From Microcyclospora pomicola (taxonomy: Eukaryota; Ascomycota; Dothideomycetes; Capnodiales), in the NCBI GenBank assembly GCA_002786065.1, contig NHNY01000010.1, positions 372,001 to 436,000 on the forward strand: 64,000 nt of DNA, given 5' to 3'. The position numbers and the translations under genes are program-made. The notes below the pieces were generated by a model. The model had not been told where the DNA came from and searched no databases. It worked only from the letters and a program-made list of their open reading frames with translations. Positions 11,361 to 21,215 of the stretch are shown here, piece by piece (position 1 is the first letter of the stretch; each line of letters opens with the position of its first letter).

Positions 11361-13179
11361 CTACAACTTCGCGGCCGGGACCTTGTCGCCGACGTGGGTG
11401 ATCTCGTTGTAGAGGAGTCTGTTGGGAAAGAGATGTCAGCATGTCACAGCGTTATATTCGGCAAAACAGGGATGATCAACATACGTAGTCAAGAACTCGG
11501 CGTAGTCCTCGCCAGTCACTTGCGTGGCGAAGTACTTGGCCGCGAGCTGGTACTTGTTGCCGCGGGGGCCGTTCTTCTCGAGCTCGTTGGCCTGCTCCTG
11601 CAGCAGCTTGAGCGCGTACTGCTTGTCGACCTTCTTGCCCTCGGAGGTGGAGACGCCGTGCTTGACCCACTGCCAGAGCTGCGAGCGCGACACCTCGGCG
11701 GTGGCAGCGTCCTCCATCAGGTAGTTGATGGGCACGCAGCCGACGCCACGGAGCCAGCCCTCCATGTATCCGATGCCGATGTTCAGGTTCTTGCGGATGC
11801 CCTCCTCGGTGATCTTGCCGGGGACGTTCATGTTGAGCAGATCGTTGCCGGTGATGTGGACGTCCTCGCGGCTGATGTGCATCTGGTTCGGGGTCGGCAT
11901 GTGCTTGTTGAAGACCTCGGCGGCGATCGACGCGAGCGCCGGGTGAGCCACCCAGGTTCCGTCGTGGCCGGCACGAACCTCACGCAGCTTGTCGGCACGC
12001 ACGCCGTCCATGGCCTTCTCGTTGGCGACGGGGTCGTCCTTGATCGGGATCTGAGCGGCCATGCCACCCATCGCGTGCACGCCACGGGCATGGCATGTCT
12101 TGATGAGGAGCTTGACGTATGAGTCCATGAAGGGCACGGTCATGGTGACGGCGGATCGGTCGGGCAGGACAAAGCTGGAGTTGTTGCGGAAGCGCTTGAT
12201 GACGCTGAAGATGTAGTCCCAGCGACCGCAGTTGAGGCCGGAGGAGTGCTCGCGAAGCTCATAGATGATCTGTGGATTGATATCAGCGTGAGGAAATGCC
12301 CAGCATCTCTATACCAAAACATACCTCGTCCATCTCGAATGCAGCCGGGATAGTCTCGATGAGGACCGTACCACGGATGGTACCCCGCTTCATTCCGATG
12401 TAGTCCTGCGCCATGTTGAACACATCATTCCACAGGCGAGCCTCGAGATGGCTCTCCATCTTGGGCAGGTAGAAGTACGGGCCGGCGCCACGCTTGACGA
12501 GCTCCTCGGCGTTGTTGAAGAAGTACAGACCGAAATCGAAGAGCGAGCCGGAGATGGGCTCGCCGTCGACGGTGAAGTGCTTCTCCTCCAGGTGCCAGCC
12601 ACGCGCACGAGCGATGAGGGTGGGCAGCTTGCGGTCGGTCCGGAGCTTGTACTCCTTGTTGCCCTGCTTGAAGTCGACCTGGCGGCGGATGGCGTCGTAG
12701 AGGTTGACCTGGCCGTTGACCATGTTGTCCCAGGTGGGGGCGCTTGAGTCTTGGGGGGATGGTCAGCTCTGGCGAAGACCATGAGAAAGCTACACCGCGG
12801 TAAACTCACCTTCGAAATCAGCCATGTACGTCCAGACATCCGCGTTCAATGCGTTGACCACCATCTTGCGGTCAGTCGGGCCGGTGATCTCAATCCGGCG
12901 GTCGACGAGGCCAGGCGCCGGGGGTGCGCCCCGCCATGCGCGGTTCTCACGGATGTGCTTGGTCTCGGGGAGGAAGTCGAGGACGTTGCCCTTGTCGAGC
13001 TCGGCCTGGCGGATGACACGGCGCTGGAGGAGGGCCTTGCGGCGCTCGTTGAAGGCGCGGTGCAGGATGGCCAGGAAGACGATGGCGTCCTTGTGGAGGA
13101 TCTTGCTGACCTGGGAGCTGATGTGGCCGTGGATGTTGACATCCCGGAGGACCGTTGCAGCGTCTGGAGTGCCGACCAT
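11361..13179 (-). CDS. acuE: Malate synthase, peroxisomal (glyoxylate cycle)
   Basis: Four exons, 12810..13179, 12325..12749, 11485..12269 and 11361..11418, with introns of 60, 55 and 66 bp, encode 545 aa, the normal fungal length. The enzyme condenses glyoxylate with acetyl-CoA to malate, allowing growth on acetate or fatty acids. Family landmarks seen are [18 protein letters not shown], the [19 protein letters not shown] barrel strand, [32 protein letters not shown] and a [20 protein letters not shown] segment. The last exon encodes 19 residues ending AKL, a type-1 peroxisomal targeting signal. Keeping intron 3 would replace this tail and remove AKL. Other family members are usually glucose-repressed and induced by acetate; no regulatory site was confirmed here. 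Confidence 0.97.
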
Positions 13180-14549
13180 GGTTGCGAGTCTGCGGAGGGG
13201 AGGGTTATGGGTAGAGGTGGGGATTGAGCTAAGAGAGATGGAGGTAGCTCGCTGCTCGTGTTATGCGGAGAGGCAGGATGAGATGGTGGAATAGCTTCAG
13301 ATGAGGAGAGGAAGAGCTCTGGAGGATGATATAGAAGATAATGGAGAGAAAGTCAAACTCCGATTCGAACCTACATGTGCATCGTCGAGGGCGCCCGTTG
13401 TTATGTACATGGCGTCACGAGCCGAAAGTCTGGACGAGTGGAAAAGCACGATGCCGAGGGCCAAATGGCAGCTCTGAGAGGCACATCCCAGCCAAGCTTG
13501 CCACCACCATCGACTGCTCACTCCACCGTCCAGTCCTGAGCCCGCAGCAGCCGCTCCGATCGGGGGTGATCGCATCCAGTATATACATGATGCGGTGAGT
13601 CTGCATGTGTAACGATGTCTTGTAGTCACTTTGGATGATGTTGGATGAAAGCTGTAGCTCCTCGAATCTAGCAACTCTACCTAGCTTATATGTCTCCAAA
13701 TATCCCACTCACCTTGCTTGAAACGACACACGCAACCAGTCCACAGCCACTATATAGTCATGGCATCCGATTCTCCAATCCCCAGTGATCGGAGTAGAGT
13801 AGTTATCTCGTGCAAACGAACCAAAAACCTCAAGCTCGCTCGCACAACCAAAACAAGCCGCGGCTGCCCGTGGTCGACCAGCTCTCACGATCGGGTGAAA
13901 CCGCCGCCGCAATACCCGCATCGGAGACGCTTACTGCGGACCACACAGTCACACTACACGGAGCTACACACTCGTACTGCGGCTTGGCCGACCTGTGAGA
14001 AGAAACGAAAGTAAAGTTTGAGAGCATAGACGCCGTTCGTCGACATGGATGTTGGCGAGGAGGAAATGTGTGGTTTTCCGCGGCGATGTACGGGGGTGGG
14101 TGCGGATAAGGGAATTGACTAGTAGGTGCGATGTGCCACAGTACACCAGTCAGTGGGCACAGCGTGACGACGACGAATGAGAGGATGAGCGAATACCTAT
14201 ATATCTAGATCATCATAGCTTGATAGCTAGCAGTGGGCAACAGGTATATACTGCTCCACAGTGGAATCGGGACAGCAGTACGCCCTTGATGAACGAAATG
14301 TCACGACTTTCCAGTTGCAGGTCAATGCAAAACACGAACAGGACAGAACAAAATGATTTGATATCTCGGTCGAATGCTACCAACAGAACACCCCGGATGA
14401 TGCACCCAATCGTTCCCACGCGTTGCAAAAATGTTCATCATTCACAATCGTACGCCTGGAGAACTCGTATGCAACTCTACGTCACATGCGAGAATCTCCC
14501 CCCCCTTATATACAATGAAGACCCCGAGCCATGTCTCACCACATGCCAT
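13180..14549. other. Intergenic region upstream of malate synthase
   Basis: 1.4 kb between the malate synthase start and the cyclin 3' end. It should hold the malate synthase promoter. No coding region or RNA gene is supported. Confidence 0.6.
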
Positions 14550-16680
14550 TCACACAACACCATACGCGTGTGAAGGCGAGGATGCGATGACAGGCACGGA
14601 GCAGCAGGTTCGCTTTTTGCCTTCCATCTTCTGCACGGGAAGGCGGCTGGGGGAGCGTCGGGAGACGGAAGCCGGAGGCTGGATCTCCTTGACGCAGTCA
14701 AAATACTCGCTACCCGACGACATCCTCATGGATGTGTAGTTGGCAGCGGGGGATGGAGTGACGCTCTCCAAATCATCAACCATCATCGCTTCGAGGTCTT
14801 CCTCGAGCAGATAGCGCACTTCTTCCTGCAGGTCGGAACGTCGGCCGCCACGTGGACGGGCGCGTTTCCGACTCTTCTCACTAGAAGCAGGTGCGGATAG
14901 AGGCTGCGGTGCACGCTTACTATGCCTGTGAGGCGCGCTCAAGGCTTTTTCGCTGACGATGAAGTGAGCGTGCTCCGGGCTGGAGACCATCGCAGCTTCA
15001 TCCATGATCACGATCGGCTTCGCAGCGGTGCCTTCGGTTTCTTCCTTCACGGACGGGACCGGCAGTCTCACGTTACGGCAAGTCGCCTGTCGGGCTAAGC
15101 AAGCCCGACCTGGCGCCATAGACGCAGATGTAGAGACGGTCGACATGGAAGAGATGGACGAAGCGCGAGAGGATCTGGAGCGATCGGAGATCATCGACTC
15201 TGGGCTGGACACTAGCGAAGCTGCACTAGCGTGCGATGGTCGTCGAGAGAAGAGCCGGTGTGTTTCCAGGCTCATGGAACTACCGGAAAAGGCATCATTG
15301 ATGCAGCGGTTGATGCTGGCCTTTTGGGCTACAGTCATAGCATGGCACATTGATGGCCTTCGTGAGTCACAAGCACTCGCAGCAGGAGTGCTCATTCCCA
15401 CGGATGAAGGTGTCATCATAGGTGTAGGCAATGGTCCCATGCGGGCCAATGCGGGAGTTGGAGGGGCCATATCTGGCCTCGGCTCCAGGAAACGAGGCAT
15501 CACATTTGATGGTGTTGGCGTGGTTTCGTGTGATCGGCTCTCGATATGTATTGGGCTGAGCGTCGACTTGGTTGGAGTCGGCGTCGTTGGCGAAGACCGC
15601 CCGTAGTTTGCGGGGCATTGCTGGAGAGCAGTCTTGGACTCGGGACTTGGCATGGGGACCATATCTAGCGCCGGGGTCAAGATGGGAACGATGGTTCTCC
15701 AGGTAGCTCCAACCAGGCACAAGCTTGTTGCGTCTGGTGATGGTGGCGGCATGTTGGGCGTGTAACGCAGAACAACTTCCGTCCACCGCTTGAAGATAGG
15801 TTCTGGGATGTGAAGCTTCCAGTTGACCTTCTCAAGAAACAGCTTTTCGTTGGTGTTGATCTCATTGATCTTCAACCCAGACATCTTACTCCAAGCCTTT
15901 GCAGAATAGTTGCGATCTTGCAAATATTTGGAGGCAAGAATTAGCGCAGCCAAGAACATCCTTCGACCACACATAAGCGCGCGGCTGGCAGGACAATCAA
16001 GTTGCTGCTCCATGGTGAAGTCACCTTTCGGAACAAAGGGCTTGATCAGGATGAGGTAATACAACGCCACTTGCAAGGTGGAGTAGGATGTACGTGAGCG
16101 ACGTAGCGTCTCTTCGATGTAAGTGCGAAGGGGCAAAACACCACGTCCGCTGCTGTTCTCGGCTCTGCAAGGTATGACGGCAAGTGGCCAGATGACTTCA
16201 ACCATTTGAGTCGCAGAGTCTTGGGGGTAATTCTTAGCTGGGTCCCGTGATAGGATGTACATTTCATGTCTCGTGCTTACCGACAAGGTTGTCAACAAAG
16301 TTGATTTTGCGTTCGCATTGGCGGACCAAAGGTGGAGGCCGCTGATGCCTCGCAATCGAATTCCGACGCGGGTGTTGTTTCCGTTCGGCAGCAACCGACG
16401 TCACGTCAGCATATGAAGGTCGAATATCAGTGACCTCGACCTTGGATTGTGTAGATAGATGTGCTTGCGCACACAGGCGATCCCGGACATCTTCTTGACT
16501 GCGCGGGAAGTCGTCCGAAATGGAACTCGCAATAGAGCTCTGCGCCGACAAGGAGTCCGAGAAGACCGAATATTGAGACGACGACGCAGACGATGCGATC
16601 GAAGGCTCGTATGCCGCACCTCCTCCAGGCGAGGCCGGTGCAGGACCGTCAAGGGGTGGATCGTCAAGCTGTATGTTCAT
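14550..16680 (-). CDS. Pho85-type cyclin (PCL family)
   Basis: Two exons, 16281..16680 and 14550..16219 (intron 61 bp), encode 689 aa. After a Ser-rich leader the cyclin N-domain begins around residue 125 (ERKINFVDNLVDSATQMVEVIWPL) and includes LRTYIEETLRRSRTSYSTLQVALYYL, MFLAALILASKYLQDRNYSAKAWSK, and NEINTNEKLFLEKVNWKLHI. This arrangement is characteristic of cyclins that bind the Pho85/PhoA CDK group. The remaining 400 residues are Ser/Pro/Thr-rich with a basic RKRARPRGGRR patch, likely unstructured and phosphorylated. Which PCL subclass it belongs to (Pcl1/2, Pcl5, S. pombe Pas1) cannot be settled by eye. An unusually long spacer lies upstream. Confidence 0.88.
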
Positions 16681-19606
16681 GCTGCGGGTCGCTGGGGCGA
16701 TAGAGGAAACCGATAGATGATGACCGTTCGAGGGGATGGTATGCAGTACGCCTTCGAGGTGGGAGACGTGAGAGGCTGATTATGACCAAGCAAACATAGG
16801 GTGGTTGCAAGGGAATGTTCAAACAAGTGTATGATGTCGCAACCTGGCTCTTTCAGGTGGCTCACAGTATAAGCGGATCCGGTGACTCCTCCAAGTAAGA
16901 CTCAGACTGGCTCTTTCGTGTTTTGGTGGTGTTTGTGAAGCTTGTGGATCGGGTGTGATTCCAAGACGAATGATGGTGACTGTAGCTCGATGCAACAAAC
17001 TACTGCCTGGAGGTGATTTCGAAAGATGTAGTTCTGAGACTTGAAGTGATGCTGGATACTGCGAGCGTGGGGTATGCAATAGCTGGAGACATTGTGATCG
17101 TGGTGTTCGTAGAAAGTATGGCGTATCAAGCGGTAGTCGGACTAGCAAAAGTCACTACGCGTGGTTGTCGTGGTCGTCGAGAGCCTTGGAGGGGTTGACG
17201 GTGGAGTGGAGAGTGGAGATGTCGTAACAAAGTAGTGGCGAGTATTCGTATTAGTTTGGAGTGGCAAGAGGATTATTCGTGCTGAATGGCGGGCTCAGGA
17301 TTGTCTTGCTGCTGCTTACTAGCCAATGTAGGAGCAAGCAGCGGTGTCGGTAGCAAGCAAGCAGGCAATCAAGCAGGCATCCGTCCTTGCAGCCGGATAG
17401 ATTGAAGAGGTATTATAGAGTTGTAGAGCACGGAGCAGAGCGGCGAATCGAAGCTGATGTGAGGGAGTGTGAGTCGTAGTTCAAAGGCTGGTGGTGGCGA
17501 AGGGTAGGCGTCGGTGTATGACTGGAACGAGTCTCGGAGGCGGCAGCTTAATAAGGTTGGGCTTTGTTTCCGGCGCAGCTGGCTATGCGCTCTGGATGGT
17601 GGAGGAGCGGATGGAGATGGTGGTGGTGGTGGTGGTGTCGATGATTGTAGAGGTCGTGGAGGTGGCGAGGAGGTCGCTGGTCGTGAGGGACATGATGTTG
17701 CTGCAGGGAGGGAGCAACAGAGAGGTGCAGTGGAGGGAGAGTGGATGGGATGGGCGAGGATGGCGGGCAGGCCTGTCGCTGGCTGGCTGTCTGACTCTGA
17801 CTCTTCTTCCCGACTACCTGACCTTAGCACATGAGGCTGCTGCACCCGCTCGCGAGTCAGATTCGCCGCTCCGACGCTCAGACCAGCCCGCCACTCGCCT
17901 CTCATCGCCATCGACGTCGCCATCTTCTTCGTCTTCCGCCTCCAACGGTAGCATCGCGTAACGTTCGCACAAACAACATCCCACATCCTACCCGCCATCC
18001 CTTCTTCTCTCATGATGATGATACTGTCACTGTATGATGCACTGTGCCACTCTACTCTACTCCCCAGATCTACACTCCATCCCTATACCGATCGTCATCT
18101 TCTCGCCACCGCCACACCTCTACCGTTGTCGGTCAATCCCTGCTCTTCTCGTCTTTACTCCTTCATCATCACCACATCTGCGCCGTGACCAGCAAGTCTT
18201 GGATGGAGCCCTGGCAATCCTTGTCGTGCTGCCTCGCCGCTCCGATGACGGCTTAAACATCGCAGGTGGCCGTCCGTACTTTTCACTCAGCCACATCTGT
18301 CCATGTAACAGCATGTTCGGGTCTGCCCCACAGCCCGGTGATCCGGAGTTGTGCTGTGTGTCTTGTCGAGACCGTAGCCTGGACTGCGCCTCCGACCGAC
18401 TTTACCCTGCAGCCTTTTGATCACGATGCCATGCAAGCTTTTGGCATCCATATGCTGACGTTACTGAGGAGGACGAATGTAAAAACACGACGCGTGATCG
18501 TGATATGCTTGTTCGAAAGGATAGCCAGTACTAGGATCTATGGCACCCGATTCATTTGCTTGGACGTGAGAGCTGGAGGTCAGACTTATCAGACAGCATA
18601 CCGAAACTTACCTATCCGGCAAATGCCAGCAAATCGACTTCGGGTATATGGAAACGGCTAGGTGCTGATTGGACATAATAGTACCCGAACCTCCGCCACA
18701 TCCCTCGCCCCGAAAGCCAGCCACGCCATTCCTGCGAAAGCTGGTCCGTCACTAAGCGGATAGCAAATGTAGGGACGATGTGAGTAACCAGCTGATGAAC
18801 TGCTTGGATGAGGATAAGAATAATTCTCTTCTGGATCAAGTGACCGTCCTCCTCATCCTGGTGTGTTGTAACCCAGGCAGTATAGGCTGGAGAGGATCGA
18901 GGGCGAGTTGGATCTTGTTTCAGAACGGGCGTACATGACTCAGCGTGTACCATCGTCTCCAGTTGAGGCTCCAGCAACGCGTACGTGAGCTGACTAGTTG
19001 ATCCCCACAACGACAGACAAACCCTTCGTATCGCGATGTGTAAGAGATACGCATCTCAGCTGACGTCGAAAGACCGAAAGCCCCGGCGATGTTCTAGTCT
19101 GAAAGACCGAGCCAAAGGAAGCTGTCCGAGCTGACACTGGTTGCAGTGGCTGCCTGGTCCACCAACATGTTTCCATCCCGTAGTAAGCGCGAGCATTCGG
19201 TCGTCGAGGGGCAAGCTGAGATGGAGGCCGTGATATCAGACATGTACAGAAAACGTAAAGAAAGTTCCTTTCATGGCAAGAGTACAGTCACCGTAGGCGC
19301 TTACTGCTCACGTGGCTACAGTGTACGAACTTCAGGCGAGCTTCAGCTTAGAAAGCGACGCACACCACTCAGCAATCAATCACAACTCAACCCAACCAGG
19401 TTGACAGCTGAGACTTACGAAGTTATGAACAAGGAGAAGTTCTGTAAGAACAAACCCAAGGACGATTGATATGGAAATATGGCGCGCAAAATGTGATGAC
19501 GTTATCAGTCGCAAGACAACTGAACTTCAGCTTCGACGCTGTAATGCAATTCATTAGAATTTCCGCGCAAAGAGCTCGAAGATGAGATAACAGCACCTCT
19601 ACCAAA
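16681..19606. other. Long divergent intergenic region (2.9 kb)
   Basis: Lies between the outward-facing cyclin and short-chain dehydrogenase starts, the longest spacer in the window. It contains a GGT run (17619..17637), A/C/T-rich simple sequence and long frames without stops on both strands (about 17369..18013) that look compositional rather than coding. A long cyclin 5' leader is possible. Confidence 0.55.
17619..17637. repeat. GGT trinucleotide run
   Basis: About six GGT units within a G-rich stretch upstream of the cyclin gene. Confidence 0.8.
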
Positions 19607-20450
19607 ATGCTGCCCTGGGCACTCGTCACACCGGCATCGCGAGGCATAGGCCTTGCACTCGCCCGACGGATTCTGCAGACGACGAGCTTACCTGTCCTCG
19701 CTACTGCAAGGACCAATCTCGACCAAGCAAAAGAAAACATCCTGACAGGTCTACACGACATCAAAGAGGATCGGTTGCATGTGTTGAAGGTCGATGTGCT
19801 CGGTAACACTCCACCGCCCTTCCAGTCTCTACGCTCTCCACTAACACATCCCAGACGAAACCTCCATCTCCTCTGCAGCCGCAGACGCCGCCCAACTCTT
19901 CCATTCCAAGGACTCCTACCTCCATCTCTCCTTCGTCGTGCCCGGCCTCTTGTTCCCGGAGAAATCCCCCTCGCAGATCGACTACGACAATGCCCTGCTA
20001 ACCTTCCGCACCAACACGCTGGGCCCCCAGATGCTGATCAAGCATTTCTCCCCCTTCCTGCCCCGCAAGTCGACTACCCTGGCCACCTCCTCCACAGGCC
20101 TGCCTGCGTCCGCCGTCTGGGCCACGATGAGCGCGCGCGTCGGCAGCATCGCCGACAATCGCCTCGGCGGCTGGTATAGCTACCGCGCCTCCAAAGCCGC
20201 CGTCAACCAGACCATCAAGACGTTCGATAATCACCTCCGCGCCTCCGCTGGGGAGAAAGCGCTCGCGATCGCGTTGCATCCCGGCACGGTTAAGACGGGC
20301 TTGAGCGAAGAGTTCTGGGCTAATGTCAAGGAGGAGAAGTTGTTCAGCGCGGAATTCGCGGCGGAGAAGCTGATGGATGTCGTGATGGGGATGCAGGTGG
20401 ATGGGAGAGGGAAGTGCTGGGATTGGAAGGGGGAAGAGGTGCCGCCTTGA
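19607..20450 (+). CDS. Short-chain dehydrogenase/reductase (C-factor-like)
   Basis: Two exons, 19607..19802 and 19855..20450 (intron 52 bp), encode 263 aa. The Rossmann glycine motif is the variant TPASRGIG (residues 8-15) rather than TGxxxGIG. The catalytic tetrad pair is YRASK (Tyr175, Lys179), with the usual helix partner Ser in TSSTG near residue 144. The NNAG strand that normally follows reads SFVVPGLL, so this motif is not conserved. HPGTVKTGLS and the tail GKCWDWKGEEVPP match the C-factor/CsgA-like branch of SDRs. It probably binds NAD(P)H; the substrate is unknown. It converges with the next gene, leaving 159 bp. Confidence 0.87.
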
Positions 20451-20609
20451 GATGAGGCAGGGCTCATGTATATTAGCTGTCGGAAGAGCAGTTCTGTAGG
20501 TGGTTTGTATCAATGACCTGGCCGGCTTCTTGACAGCAAGCCCACCTTGACGGCCGTTGACTTGAGTGAACGAACATCAGCAGGTCCTTTCAATTCAAAA
20601 CTGTGCCCA

Positions 20610-21215
20610 TCAAAACTGCCGCCACCCCTCGCCACCCACGAGCATCTTACTCGCAATCTCGCGATTCTGCTCGCTCGGCTCGACCCACGCGGAGCTCGCA
20701 TCCTCCCACCTCTGCGTGCCAAACCGCTCCACGCACCAATCCCTCACCGCATCAAACTCCCTCTGACTCTCCGTCCGCAACTCCGCCTCGTCGCCCTCCC
20801 TCTCCTTCCTCAACCTCTCCACCTGCCGCACAAACCCCACCGCACTCTCCATTCCCCCGGGCCACACGCGCGCAAACACCCCGCTGTCCGCAACGTTGCC
20901 GTACCACGCCTCCGTGTTGCGGTAGTCGCCCTCGACGCGGTGCAGCAGGCCGTGGATGTACATGCCCTCCCACGCCGGCGCGTTCTGCATGTGCCGGCAC
21001 AGGAAGTGCGCGGCCGGCAGGTCGTTGTTGAGGATGTGCAGCAGCGCTTCCAGCGTCGGGTGCACGGAGAGGGAGGCGATGGCGTCGCTGAGCCCGGGCG
21101 TGTAGGGGGAAACGCGCCGGGCGGGGAGCGCGGGATAGCCGTGCGTGGAGGCGAGGTGGTCGTAGAGCGAGGCGAAGGTGTGCTGTTGGTTCTGCTGCGT
21201 TGGTGGGTTGGCCAT
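20610..21215 (-). CDS. Conserved fungal protein of unknown function (201 aa)
   Basis: A single-exon frame from the ATG at 21215 gives 201 aa. The most conserved-looking part is the middle: AHFLCRHMQNAPAWEG, IHGLLHRVEGDYRNTEAWYG and DSGVFARVWPGG, with His, Trp and Gly residues that look structurally fixed. There is no signal peptide or membrane segment, and the second half is charged and helical (RQVERLRKEREGDEAEL). I recall similar uncharacterised proteins across Pezizomycotina but cannot name a domain. It probably is a soluble cytosolic or nuclear protein. Confidence 0.82.
   Translation of the reverse strand: MANPPTQQNQQHTFASLYDHLASTHGYPALPARRVSPYTPGLSDAIASLSVHPTLEALLHILNNDLPAAHFLCRHMQNAPAWEGMYIHGLLHRVEGDYRNTEAWYGNVADSGVFARVWPGGMESAVGFVRQVERLRKEREGDEAELRTESQREFDAVRDWCVERFGTQRWEDASSAWVEPSEQNREIASKMLVGGEGWRQF

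Noticed and set aside
11394-12122. 242-codon plus-strand frame
   Set aside because: Antisense shadow of malate synthase exon 3; Leu/Val/Ala-rich composition with no recognisable family.
13355-13380. GATTCGAACC motif resembling a tRNA B box
   Set aside because: Bases on either side do not pair as a T-arm, and no A box or anticodon arm was found at the right distance.
17369-18013. Long frames on both strands upstream of the cyclin gene
   Set aside because: They overlap in simple-sequence DNA and give Ser/Pro- or Gly/Val-rich peptides; no domain or splice context.
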